64,000 nucleotides of DNA, taken from NCBI GenBank assembly GCA_035328405.1, contig DAOLIT010000025.1, positions 3,310-67,309 of the forward strand, given 5' to 3'. Under the pieces are notes generated by a model. That model worked only from the letters and a program-made list of their open reading frames with translations, made no database searches and was not told the origin of the DNA. A program made the translations under genes and the position numbers. The DNA comes from JAEUKA01 sp035328405. Its GTDB lineage: Bacteria > Myxococcota_A > Polyangia > Palsa-1104 > JAEUJZ01. This document shows, piece by piece, positions 1 through 8,033 of the stretch. The stretch's first letter is position 1, and each line of letters opens with the position of its first letter.

Positions 1-677
1 CCATTGAGCACCTGCATCAAAATGGCGTCCTCGTAGTCCGTTGGTGAATTGGGCCGCAGCCTGGCCCCCAAAAAACCCTTCGCGCCGATGTACGTGCCCG
101 GCAGCTTGTTCCAAATGCGCTGTGACAGCGCGACAAGCTCGGCGTTTGTGAACAGTTTGACCAGGCAACCGATCACCTCGCTGCGCAGCCCAGTCCTCAC
201 CCGCCGAAACGTCTCTTCCGTTCCCGTCAGCAAGTCTGTTTTCAGCCCGCCCAGTGTCACGGATGCAAGGTCGCGCGCCACATCCTTTGCCGTGCTTTCC
301 GCAAGCGCCTGTCCCAACCGATCGTCCAAGAAGGGGTGATCGACCAAATCCCCCACCCGCGTGTTCGCGAGCAAAAGCCGTGCATGCCGACGAGACACAT
401 CATCCACCGCCGACACCCCGATCGCGTCGTCCCCCTCTTTGTATTCGCTGGCTGCGCCCACGATCTGCAAATAGAGGCGTTGCGAAAAACCGCCCCCTTT
501 GCGCTCGATGTACCCAAACACGTCTTCGTCGGGAAGCACCTCGTCAATCACTGGGCGATCCGAGGCGGAACCCCGTTCAGTCTGGCACCCAGATGTTGCC
601 CACAAACAGGTAGCACCCCCAACCAACGCACCCAAAAAAGAACGACGACGAATCGGGAAAACCGGATCTGCCTTCAT
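1..677 (-). CDS. eutB: Ethanolamine ammonia-lyase large subunit EutB with Tat-type signal (3' end outside window)
   Basis: Adenosylcobalamin-dependent enzyme that splits ethanolamine into acetaldehyde and ammonia, normally cytoplasmic and paired with EutC. The 225 visible residues align from memory with E. coli EutB: a region matching SGDVLAGVAAAS...AAKQVL near residues 80-100, RTGLRSEVI near 165 (RKGLTSEVV in E. coli) and FLGARLRPN near 205 (FSARLQPN). Unlike the known enzyme it starts with about 40 extra residues holding RRRSFLG (10-16), a hydrophobic stretch and TSGC (Cys31), a Tat signal with a weak lipobox. The start is ATG at 677 behind GAGGAGG. It lies 174 bases after btuD. The gene runs off the window, so eutC could follow. 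Family call is firm; export is inferred. Confidence 0.85.
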   Translation of the reverse strand, partial: MKADPVFPIRRRSFLGALVGGATCLWATSGCQTERGSASDRPVIDEVLPDEDVFGYIERKGGGFSQRLYLQIVGAASEYKEGDDAIGVSAVDDVSRRHARLLLANTRVGDLVDHPFLDDRLGQALAESTAKDVARDLASVTLGGLKTDLLTGTEETFRRVRTGLRSEVIGCLVKLFTNAELVALSQRIWNKLPGTYIGAKGFLGARLRPNSPTDYEDAILMQVLN

Positions 678-851
678 CTGAAACCTCCTCGCGCGGGGCC
701 AGCGAACCAACAACACCGAACCAACACAGACAAAAGGAACCGCCGAACCAGCAAAAAGGCAAACAAAAATCCGACCTTTACAGACCTTTCCTTTCGTGGA
801 GGCCTCGTGCAGGTCGCTGATCGCGCGCAGTTCCCGTCTTTCCACCGGGCA

Positions 852-1619
852 CTATTCCCGGTCGAACAGAATCAGCGGGGGTTCCCCCGGCTCCGTCGGA
901 ATGAGGCGCACTTTCGTTTCATACGCCGTTTCCAAATGAGCCTGCGTCAGCACGTCGGAAGGTGGCCCCACCGCCAGCAACCCTCCTTTGCAAAGCAGCG
1001 CCACCCGATCCGCCTTGCGTGCCCAATTCAACTCATGCACAGACCACAGCACCGCAAGACCTTTTTGCGCAAGTGTTTGTAGAAGTGAAATCATGGTTTG
1101 CTGGTGTTTTGGGTCCAAATGGGAAAGCGGTTCATCCAACAGCAACACACGCGGTTTTTGCGCCAACGCCAACGCCAAAAAAACGCGCTGTTTTTCTCCT
1201 GCAGACAATTCACTCAACATGCGGTCTGAAAGCAAAGAAACACCCACCGCTTCCATCGATTCGTTCACAATGGACGAATGATCATGTTTTGTATGTCGAT
1301 GTGGATATCGACCGAACGAAACCATCTCTTTCACCGAAAAATCAAACGCTGGCGCAACTGATTGTTCCACAACAGCAATGTGGCGTGCGCGTTCGTCTAC
1401 GGATAAACCAAAAAGTTCTTCCTCTTTCCCGTCAGTTTGTATCGTGACATGTCCTTGTTGCGGAGATTGGATACCCGACAACACATGCAGAAGCGTTGTT
1501 TTTCCAGCACCGTTTGGGCCAATCAGCGCCAGCAACTCGTACGGATGCAAGGAAAGGCTCACATCCGAAAATACGCGCCGTTCTCCATAAGAAAACGAAC
1601 AACCGTGCGCCGTCAGCAT
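852..1619 (-). CDS. btuD: ABC transporter ATP-binding subunit, corrinoid/iron-siderophore type (BtuD-like)
   Basis: Cytoplasmic ATPase that powers the importer formed with the two upstream genes. At 255 residues it has the full nucleotide-binding domain: Walker A GPNGAGKTT (34-42), ABC signature LSAGEKQR (about 138-145), Walker B VLLLDEP (about 158-164) and a switch His in WSVHEL. BtuD and FecE or FhuC proteins share these features; the B12 assignment comes from cobQ and eutB in the same run. The start ATG at 1619 overlaps the end of the permease gene by 7 bases and has AAGG upstream, so translation is probably coupled. Confidence 0.88.
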   Translation of the reverse strand: MLTAHGCSFSYGERRVFSDVSLSLHPYELLALIGPNGAGKTTLLHVLSGIQSPQQGHVTIQTDGKEEELFGLSVDERARHIAVVEQSVAPAFDFSVKEMVSFGRYPHRHTKHDHSSIVNESMEAVGVSLLSDRMLSELSAGEKQRVFLALALAQKPRVLLLDEPLSHLDPKHQQTMISLLQTLAQKGLAVLWSVHELNWARKADRVALLCKGGLLAVGPPSDVLTQAHLETAYETKVRLIPTEPGEPPLILFDRE

Positions 1620-2638
1620 GCCTTCACCTTGCGCAAACGCCGGAGCAACAGAGACAGAAAGAACGGCACGCCAATCAGCGCCGTCACAATGCCCACTGGA
1701 AGCTCAAGCGGCGCGAGCAAACTGCGGGAAACCGTGTCGCACAACGGCAAAAACGCCGCTCCGAGCAAACACGACGACGGCAAAAGCCTGTTGTGGCGCG
1801 GTCCCATCCACTTTCGCACCATGTGCGGCACCACCAAACCGACAAAACCGATCGTCCCACAAAACGCAACCACCAGCGCCGTCAAAACCGATGAAAACAG
1901 CAACAAACGACGTTTCAGCGGAACAACAGAAACCCCCAAATGCGCCGCCATCGTGTCTCCAAGGGAAAGCAAGTCCAGCGCATGTGATTGTTGCACAAGC
2001 AAGATCACCATCGGCAATGCACATGCCGAAAAGAGCGCAATTTGTGGCCATTGTCCCAGCGCAAGACTTCCGAACAACCAATAAACCAAACTGTTTGCTT
2101 GATCGGTTTGGCTTGCATAAAGTGCAATTCCGGTCAAAGCAGAACCCAACGAACCCAGCGCCACGCCCACCAAAATCAGTGCAGATTGATCAAAATAAAG
2201 TTGTGCGGACATTTCAGATATGACCAGCAAAACCAACGTGAAAAGAAATGCTCCGCAAAATGCGCACAGCGGCAAAAGCCAAAAAGAACCGGGCGGTCCA
2301 AACAAGGCGCACAACGCCGCACCCAAGGTCGCACCGCTCGCTTGACCTAGAATATAAGGATCTGCAAGTGGATTGCGAAATACGCCTTGCATCACACCTC
2401 CCGAAAGGGAAAGCGAAGCACCGCACAACGCGCCAAGCAACACGCGCGGCAAACGCAAATCCAAAAACAAAGTGGCAAGCGGTGTTTCAGGCCAGGAAAT
2501 CAGCCTCAGTCTGCGCAAAAGCCCAAACGCCATGTCTTTGATAGGCACATGAACCGAACCAATCCAGGCAGACAAAAGCAGTGACACACACAAAAGGCCC
2601 AGAAGCAGGAGCCAAGATCCGACGGTTCCGCGCCGCAT
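1613..2638 (-). CDS. btuC: ABC transporter permease of the BtuC/FecCD family
   Basis: Inner-membrane channel of a vitamin B12-type importer, 341 residues, the normal size for FecCD permeases. The sequence is a series of hydrophobic helices. It has the family's early GASLSLSGGVMQGVFRNPLADP segment (about residues 75-96), followed by LGQASGATLGAAL and a late GTIGFVGLVVPHMVR loop that contacts the ATPase. It begins 6 bases after the stop of the binding-protein gene and has no clear SD of its own, which suggests coupling. Substrate cannot be read from the permease alone; cobalamin or a precursor is inferred from neighbours. Confidence 0.88.
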   Translation of the reverse strand: MRRGTVGSWLLLLGLLCVSLLLSAWIGSVHVPIKDMAFGLLRRLRLISWPETPLATLFLDLRLPRVLLGALCGASLSLSGGVMQGVFRNPLADPYILGQASGATLGAALCALFGPPGSFWLLPLCAFCGAFLFTLVLLVISEMSAQLYFDQSALILVGVALGSLGSALTGIALYASQTDQANSLVYWLFGSLALGQWPQIALFSACALPMVILLVQQSHALDLLSLGDTMAAHLGVSVVPLKRRLLLFSSVLTALVVAFCGTIGFVGLVVPHMVRKWMGPRHNRLLPSSCLLGAAFLPLCDTVSRSLLAPLELPVGIVTALIGVPFFLSLLLRRLRKVKAC

Positions 2639-2644
2639 TGCGCA

Positions 2645-3559
2645 CTAAAACGGCCTGGAATGGATGCGGCTCGCATACATCTTCAGCGCCTGGCCCAGCC
2701 GCGACGATCCATGCACCGCCGAATTGATGCCGAACACGCGCCCTCGCGAAAGCGCCGACAAATGGTGAAGCGCCGGCTGGACGGTCAAATACGCGCGTTG
2801 GTTTTCGTCGATCAAAATGACTCCCGGTTGGAGTCGCAGAAGTTCCTCGGCGCTTACCGGTTTGTGGCGACGCAGGTGGGAAAATACATTTTGGCCCGCG
2901 CTGCGTGAGATGAGTTCGTGTTCTGGCGTTTCGGCCCCTGCCGCAAACAAATTCCCGCGTGGCCCGGCATACAGCACGGCGACCGTTTCCTTTTTTTGCG
3001 CCGCCAGCGCAGTTTCAACCTGCGACATTTCGGTTTGCGTTTTTTGGATCAGGCGTTCGGCGGCTTGCGTGTCTCCATCGACCAAAAGCGCGAGCACACG
3101 CAGAAGCGAAAACACATCCTGGCTGCCCGTCAGGCTTTGTTTTTGGGGACCCAACGTGAAACACGCGATGGACAGCGCCGAAAGTTGCGCAAAAACGGCG
3201 TCGGTACCGCCCACGACCAAATCGGGCGACAGGCTGACAATGCGTTCCAAGTCGGGGGACAGACTTTGGCCGACCGACGGGACCGCGTGCAGCTCGCGCG
3301 GATTGTCCGCCGAATGTGCAAGACCGACGACCCGCGACGCCGCCCCCAAGTCTACCAACATGTACGCATACAGCGTCGGTCCAAGGACCACAATCCGGTG
3401 CGGTTTTCGCGCCATTTCCAACGTACGGCCTCCCTCGAGAGGCACACGCACCGGATACGCCGCATTCGCCGGACTCGCCATCAGTGCAAAGCAGCACAGC
3501 GCACAAAAAAGCCCCCGCACCAAAAACCACGCGCTTTTGCGAAACGATAGGGTCGCCAT
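2645..3559 (-). CDS. btuF: Periplasmic corrinoid-binding protein (BtuF-like)
   Basis: Substrate-binding protein that would hand corrinoid to the BtuCD-like importer. The 304 residues begin with a Sec signal peptide (RGLFCALCCFALMASPANA, cleavage near residue 33). A two-lobe type III binding fold follows, with RIVVLGPTLYAYMLVDLGA, VVGLAHSADNP, ERIVSLSPDLVVG and a late LLRLQPGVILID. These are the standard landmarks of the BtuF/FecB family. The ATG at 3559 directly follows the TAA of the propeller gene, so the two are likely translated together. A siderophore-binding role is the main alternative; the B12 context makes corrinoid more likely. Confidence 0.85.
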   Translation of the reverse strand: MATLSFRKSAWFLVRGLFCALCCFALMASPANAAYPVRVPLEGGRTLEMARKPHRIVVLGPTLYAYMLVDLGAASRVVGLAHSADNPRELHAVPSVGQSLSPDLERIVSLSPDLVVGGTDAVFAQLSALSIACFTLGPQKQSLTGSQDVFSLLRVLALLVDGDTQAAERLIQKTQTEMSQVETALAAQKKETVAVLYAGPRGNLFAAGAETPEHELISRSAGQNVFSHLRRHKPVSAEELLRLQPGVILIDENQRAYLTVQPALHHLSALSRGRVFGINSAVHGSSRLGQALKMYASRIHSRPF

Positions 3560-4726
3560 TTAGGGGGCTCTTAGTACCTTTACGTCATGCCCGGCTGCAA
3601 CAAGGAGTTTGTGCTCCTTTGCATAGACTAACGCCGCGCCGGTGCCGTTGGCGATCGGGACCCGGCCCTGCACTCGAGCGAACGCCAGACCCCGCTTGGG
3701 CACCTGGATTTGAAACAACAGACCTTCCTGCGTGCTGACCCACAGCAAACGATTCGGTTCGCCCGACCACACCGCCGCAAACGAAAACACCTGCGGCTTT
3801 GTCAGATCCTGTTTCAAATCAAGGCTTTCGAGTCGCTCGAACCGACCGCCCGCGATCTTCCACACATGTAGGTTGTGGTCTTCTGAACCCACTGCGCAAC
3901 TTGTCACCGCCAATACATCCTCAAACAGCGCCAATCCATTGACTCCGCGCTTCGCCGTCGCACTGTATCGCACCCGAGCTGTTTCGCGCGCCCAGGTTTG
4001 GTTGCCCGCCCCTGACGCCTGCGACGACCATTGCCACAAAACCAAATCTCCATCCTCGGAACCGCTGACGAGCGCGCCGTCCGACGCTTGCACCAAACCG
4101 CGCACATCCCACAGAGGATTTTTGTTCTCGAGTGAGTTCTCGAGCGGTTTTGGTGAACGCCCATCCACTTCACCGACGAGCCGCAAACCTGTTTTTGCCT
4201 GCGTCCAAAACGACAAAAAACCGGTTTTGTGCCCGACCACCAAGATCGTTTGCGCTCCTCGTTTCAATGGACGTGCTGCCGTCGCTGTTCCCAGTTTTCC
4301 GTCGTAGTTCCATATCGCTTGCAGCGACACTTTCCCATCGGTCGCGGTCCACGTCGCCAAAGAATGCTCGTCGTGACTGGTCACAATGGTTTCGTCTGGC
4401 AAAACCACCGTCGCCTCAACGCCCTTTTTCGACGGCAAAACGGCGACCGAAAGCAGTTCCGGGCCCGTGCCCTGTTTGAACAAACGAAAAAGCGACAGCG
4501 TTCCATCCCAGCGACCAACGACAAATGCGTCTTTGCCAACCCGTTCCAACGTCTGTGCCAGGCCGTAGCTCGTTCCGATTTCGGTCGGCAAAACCGGGAC
4601 CGGCGCAACGGCCACATTGTTCGTGTCGGTCGGAGCGGGCGGCTTGGTGTGTCCATGTGTGCAAGAGAAAAGACTCACGCACAGGACAGCGATCAAAGCC
4701 TTCTGACCGGAGCTGAGACCGCGCAT
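3560..4726 (-). CDS. Beta-propeller (WD40-like) lipoprotein inside the B12 run
   Basis: Predicted lipoprotein of 388 residues with signal peptide and lipobox (LCVSLFSC, Cys near 22). The rest is built of repeated beta-strand units resembling WD40 blades, for example VVGRWDGTLSLFRLF, LVSGSEDGDLVLWQW and GSEDHNLHVWKI, so it likely folds as a propeller anchored to a membrane. The preferred start is ATG at 4726, where the cobQ stop TGA and this ATG share one base; an in-frame TTG lies 3 bases upstream. It directly precedes btuF. No enzymatic residues are visible. A scaffold or binding role in corrinoid handling is only a guess from position. Confidence 0.75.
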   Translation of the reverse strand: MRGLSSGQKALIAVLCVSLFSCTHGHTKPPAPTDTNNVAVAPVPVLPTEIGTSYGLAQTLERVGKDAFVVGRWDGTLSLFRLFKQGTGPELLSVAVLPSKKGVEATVVLPDETIVTSHDEHSLATWTATDGKVSLQAIWNYDGKLGTATAARPLKRGAQTILVVGHKTGFLSFWTQAKTGLRLVGEVDGRSPKPLENSLENKNPLWDVRGLVQASDGALVSGSEDGDLVLWQWSSQASGAGNQTWARETARVRYSATAKRGVNGLALFEDVLAVTSCAVGSEDHNLHVWKIAGGRFERLESLDLKQDLTKPQVFSFAAVWSGEPNRLLWVSTQEGLLFQIQVPKRGLAFARVQGRVPIANGTGAALVYAKEHKLLVAAGHDVKVLRAP

Positions 4727-6201
4727 CAAAACACCCCCAGCGCATCCAATGCCGACGCCAGCCGCTCGATGTTTTCCTCGAAATGGTCGATCGGTTGTGG
4801 CAGCGGGGACGTGAGTTTCGGTAGTCCTTTTTTCGTCCGCAACACATCGACGAATACCCGCGCAAAGTGCGGATTTTTGAACAGATCGTGAATGAACGTG
4901 CCGAGCACCAACTGTTTTGGGTCCACCGCTCCGTCGAAAGAACCGTGATGTTGAAAGAGCGGCAGCGCAGTTCGATACAACGCTTGGCCCGTGTGGATTT
5001 CGTAACCGGCAAGCTGCCCAGCCTCACGAAATGGATTGTCTTCCGTCGGAAAATATCGGCACGGACGCACGATCTTGTTTCGCTGAAAAACAAAATCCAC
5101 GTCGAGCAGACCCAAACCCGCCACCGTGCCGTGTTCGGATTCGGTGCGTTCCGGGTCAAACAGCGTGTGGCCGAGCATCTCGAAACCGCCACAAATGCCC
5201 AAAATCGGTGTACGGCCCACCTGAGCCAGCACCGCGTCGGCCAAACCGGACCGACGAATGTGCAAAAGATCCCACGTCGTGTTTTTGCTGCCTGGCAGCA
5301 CGATCGCGTCGGGAAAACCCAATTCGTCTGCGTGCCTGACGAAACGCACACGCACATGTTCTTCCAGGGACAGCGGCTCGAAATCCGTCGCGTTCGCGAT
5401 GTGCGGAACATACAAAACCGCGATGTCCACGTCGGGATGCGGGCACGCGCGCGGACGGATGCGGTCTTCCTCTTCCAAACGCAGGTCCAAAAACGGCAAC
5501 ACCGACACGCGAGCCGAGCCGATGTGAGGCCGCAGAAAATCAATCCCACCGTCGAGAATTTTGGGATCTCCGCGAAATTTGTTGATCAAAAAACCGCGAA
5601 CCCGCGACGCATCCGACGGTTCCGAAAGCGACAGCACCTGCAAAGTGCCAAGGATGTCCGCAAATACGCCACCTTTGTCGATGTCGGCGACGATGTGAAC
5701 GTCCGCATCCAGCCGCGCCGCCAAACCAAAATTCACGACATCGAGTGCCCGCAAATTCGGCTCGGCACAACTGCCCGCTCCCTCGACGACAATCGCGTCG
5801 TAATTCTTTTTCAGCGTTTCAATGGCCGCATCGATCGCTTGCCATTTCAGGTTTTGAAGCTTGTCCGACCCAAAATAGTCTGCCGCCGTCACATCTGCGA
5901 AAGGCTTTCCGAGCAAAACAAGCTGGCTCACGTCGTCGCTTTTCGGTTTGAGCAAAATCGGATTCATCGCGACGTGCGGTTTTTGTTTCGCAGCCTGCGC
6001 CTGCACTGCCGTCGAGCGCGCAATTTCTTCGCCCGATTCCGTCGCATACGAATTGAGCGACATGTTTTGCGACTTGAGCGGCGCAACCGCAAGTCCGCGA
6101 CGAGCGAGCAACCGACACAAACCGGCGACGATCGTGGTTTTTCCCGCGTTGGAACTCGTACCAAAAATAGCGAGGGGCTTTTGCAACTGAAAACGGGTCA
6201 A
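4726..6201 (-). CDS. cobQ: Cobyric acid synthase CobQ (CbiP)
   Basis: Glutamine- and ATP-dependent enzyme that amidates adenosylcobyrinic acid a,c-diamide at four side chains to give adenosylcobyric acid, in the cytoplasm. The 491 residues match the family length. The N-terminal dethiobiotin-synthetase-like half has the P-loop GTSSNAGKTT (residues 14-23) and the SQNMSLNSY motif. The C-terminal glutaminase half has ILGICGGFEMLG with the nucleophile Cys337 and ends with a His-containing segment. The first codon is TTG at 6201 with no good SD; no other in-frame start lies close to the P-loop. It is the only corrin-synthesis enzyme here and sits directly upstream of the importer genes. Confidence 0.93.
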   Translation of the reverse strand: MTRFQLQKPLAIFGTSSNAGKTTIVAGLCRLLARRGLAVAPLKSQNMSLNSYATESGEEIARSTAVQAQAAKQKPHVAMNPILLKPKSDDVSQLVLLGKPFADVTAADYFGSDKLQNLKWQAIDAAIETLKKNYDAIVVEGAGSCAEPNLRALDVVNFGLAARLDADVHIVADIDKGGVFADILGTLQVLSLSEPSDASRVRGFLINKFRGDPKILDGGIDFLRPHIGSARVSVLPFLDLRLEEEDRIRPRACPHPDVDIAVLYVPHIANATDFEPLSLEEHVRVRFVRHADELGFPDAIVLPGSKNTTWDLLHIRRSGLADAVLAQVGRTPILGICGGFEMLGHTLFDPERTESEHGTVAGLGLLDVDFVFQRNKIVRPCRYFPTEDNPFREAGQLAGYEIHTGQALYRTALPLFQHHGSFDGAVDPKQLVLGTFIHDLFKNPHFARVFVDVLRTKKGLPKLTSPLPQPIDHFEENIERLASALDALGVF

Positions 6202-6223
6202 AAAGAGGGGGTTTCCGTCGGTA

Positions 6224-6496
6224 CTACTTGTCGATCGTGGATTCTTCTTCTTTGAAACGGTTGAGCGTCATGCACTCGCGGAAAAACATCTCGACCCGCG
6301 ACTTCATCTCACTCTTTTCGTCGGCGGAAAGCCCCGCGCGCCATCCAACTTGACCTTCGGACCACACCTTGCACAGGTGTTTTTGCTGTTCGACGACTTC
6401 CGGTGTCGTATCCGGTCGAACCCACGCTTTGCTGGTTTCCGTGCATCCAGCGACGAACACAGCGAATGAAAAAAGCAACACGCAAGTCGGTTTCAT
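6224..6496 (-). CDS. Small lipoprotein of unknown function
   Basis: A 90-residue protein with a clear lipoprotein signal (MKPTCVLLFSFAVFVAGC, Cys18). The rest is hydrophilic, with a TTPEVVEQQKHLC segment and a probable helix near SADEKSEMKSRVEMFF. The ATG at 6496 is preferred over an upstream in-frame start because AAGGAG lies just before it and the signal peptide begins there. It ends 22 bases before cobQ and is probably cotranscribed. I do not recognise a family. Confidence 0.7.
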   Translation of the reverse strand: MKPTCVLLFSFAVFVAGCTETSKAWVRPDTTPEVVEQQKHLCKVWSEGQVGWRAGLSADEKSEMKSRVEMFFRECMTLNRFKEEESTIDK

Positions 6497-6568
6497 GGGC
6501 TTTCTGTCTCCTTGGTTTTTGATGGAGGTTGAGCGGATTTTCGCCCAAACCACTTGCGTGCGTAAAGC

Positions 6569-7447
6569 CTACTTGCGCGGAGATTTGCTCGACGCCGGCC
6601 CCTCACATTCCACAAAACCCTCTGTGAACAGGTTGTTGTCTCGAAGGTGCGCCAGTTCAAAGCGCCTTTTTTCTGGCGAGACAATCGACACGACCGACTC
6701 TGGTATGCCGTCGCCATCGGCATCCACGACGGCAGCAACACGCGCCTGACTCGACGGACCTTTCACCGCACGCAAAAGCAGCGTCAATTCGGGTCGCCGA
6801 CCCAGCGTTCCGACCAGCACCCGGTTTGCCAAAGGCCCAGGGCAGACCCATTCGTCCAGGCGTTCGCGCACGCCATCTCCGTCGAGGTCCACGGCCCACG
6901 AGGCGATCGGTTTGGGTGGATCGGTTTCGCGAACCGGCTGTGAGCCAAGCCGTTCACATGCTGCGAACATGCCGCGCCGCTGGCTGGGTGTCTCACGGAC
7001 CCAATCGTCTTCCGACGGAGGCACCACCAAAACGGGCCGCGCGAGGTCTGCCCACAACGCGACTCCGTCCTTGGGCACATTCGCTTGCTCGGAAGCCATC
7101 GCAAACGCGGGCAGCGGCTGACCAGCATACGCACACCTGGACCTACCCGACGGCACCAGCGCAACTTCGAGCTGGTTCGAGAAAAACACAACCACTGGTT
7201 TGCCCGTCGGCAAAAGCCCGACGCAATCGGCACCCCACATTCGACGGTCGCGGTCGTGGCAGAAAAGCGGAAACAGCAGGGCCCCATCCGACACAAACAA
7301 CACCGATCGACCCGCCGTCGCTGCAAACGGCTGCTTGGCCACCGCTGGAAGAGGCGATGCCGTCGGGGTTGTCCCATTCGAGTGCTCGACGCGATTGCAA
7401 GACAACGCCAGCCCCAAAACCCAAGGCACCGCGTCGGAAAACCGCAT
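6569..7447 (-). CDS. Predicted lipoprotein with calcium-binding-like DxDGDG loops
   Basis: A 292-residue exported protein. The N-terminus is a short signal with a possible lipobox (LALSC, Cys17) followed by a low-complexity Thr/Pro/Ala linker. Near residue 190 is DLDGDGVRERLDEW and near 245 DADGDGIPESVV, both resembling VCBS/FG-GAP or dockerin-type calcium loops. Between them the sequence looks beta-rich. The start has AGGGGCGG upstream and lies 6 bases after the FKBP gene, so the two are probably cotranscribed. Function unknown; a beta-propeller-like repeat protein is plausible. Confidence 0.65.
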   Translation of the reverse strand: MRFSDAVPWVLGLALSCNRVEHSNGTTPTASPLPAVAKQPFAATAGRSVLFVSDGALLFPLFCHDRDRRMWGADCVGLLPTGKPVVVFFSNQLEVALVPSGRSRCAYAGQPLPAFAMASEQANVPKDGVALWADLARPVLVVPPSEDDWVRETPSQRRGMFAACERLGSQPVRETDPPKPIASWAVDLDGDGVRERLDEWVCPGPLANRVLVGTLGRRPELTLLLRAVKGPSSQARVAAVVDADGDGIPESVVSIVSPEKRRFELAHLRDNNLFTEGFVECEGPASSKSPRK

Positions 7448-7453
7448 CCGCCC

Positions 7454-7978
7454 CTATTTTCGACCTTTTTTGCTGGGCTTGTCAGCGACGGGAACGATAT
7501 CCACCAATTCGACATCGAACACCAGCATGCCGTGTGGGCCGCCGGGCCGTCGTGGTGTATCTCCATACGCAAGCTCGGAGGGAATCCACATGCGCCGCTT
7601 TTCCCCCGCCACCATCAATTTCAGCCCTTCTTGCCAGCCTTTGATGAGCAGGTCGAGCGGAAACTGGGCCACAAAGCCAGCTCCCTTTTTCTCGGACGTG
7701 TCAAACAGTTTTCCGTCCGTCATCCACCCCGAATAGCGAACTTTGACCTCGCAGCCTGCCGTCGGGTGATCCGTGCCATTTCCCTTTGCAAGGACTTTTG
7801 TCACAAGACCAGTTTTGGTCTTTTCTCCGTCGGTAGGAGGGGCTTTCACGTCGGGCGGCGCGGGCAAATCCGGGAGAGGTGGTTTTTTGATGGGAGGTGG
7901 AGCTTCGTCGGCAAACACCGATCCAGCATCCATCGAGCACAACGCACCAAACATCGCGAACGCAAAAATGAGACGCAT
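7454..7978 (-). CDS. Exported FKBP-type peptidyl-prolyl cis-trans isomerase
   Basis: Folding catalyst that isomerises Xaa-Pro bonds, here in the periplasm. The 174 residues start with a signal peptide (ending near VFADE), then a Pro-rich linker (PPPIKKPPLPDLPAPP), then one FKBP domain. The domain shows VKVRYSGWMTDGKLFDTS, FPLDLLIKGWQEGLKLM, GEKRRMWIPSELAYGD and LVFDVELVDI, all standard FKBP landmarks. It is the first gene of the long minus-strand run. No SD precedes the ATG; a TAGAGT box ends 6 bases upstream of it, so the transcript may be leaderless. It ends in a basic tail (KPSKKGRK). Confidence 0.92.
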   Translation of the reverse strand: MRLIFAFAMFGALCSMDAGSVFADEAPPPIKKPPLPDLPAPPDVKAPPTDGEKTKTGLVTKVLAKGNGTDHPTAGCEVKVRYSGWMTDGKLFDTSEKKGAGFVAQFPLDLLIKGWQEGLKLMVAGEKRRMWIPSELAYGDTPRRPGGPHGMLVFDVELVDIVPVADKPSKKGRK

Positions 7979-7984
7979 AAGGCC

Positions 7985-8014
7985 ACTCTACTTTGCCGAC
8001 GCATGCGAGAGCAA
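7985..8014 (-). promoter_or_regulatory. Candidate promoter of the FKBP gene (leaderless type)
   Basis: TTGCTC (8009-8014), an 18-base spacer and TAGAGT (7985-7990) read on the minus strand. Only 6 bases separate the -10 box from the ATG at 7978, so the transcript would start at or next to the start codon. It overlaps the divergent mfd promoter region. Seen in sequence; not tested. Confidence 0.35.
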
Positions 8015-8019
8015 TGCGG

Positions 8020-8025
8020 TATAAC
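8020..8025 (+). promoter_or_regulatory. Candidate -10 box of mfd
   Basis: TATAAC lies 8 bases before the mfd ATG at 8034, and no SD is present. No good -35 sits at 17 bases; TTGCCG (7993-7998) is 21 bases away. If used, the mRNA would begin at the start codon. Confidence 0.35.
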
Positions 8026-8033
8026 GCCGCGCC

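Noticed and set aside
4867..6255. Plus-strand frame of 462 codons over cobQ
   Set aside because: Antisense to cobQ, which has complete motifs.
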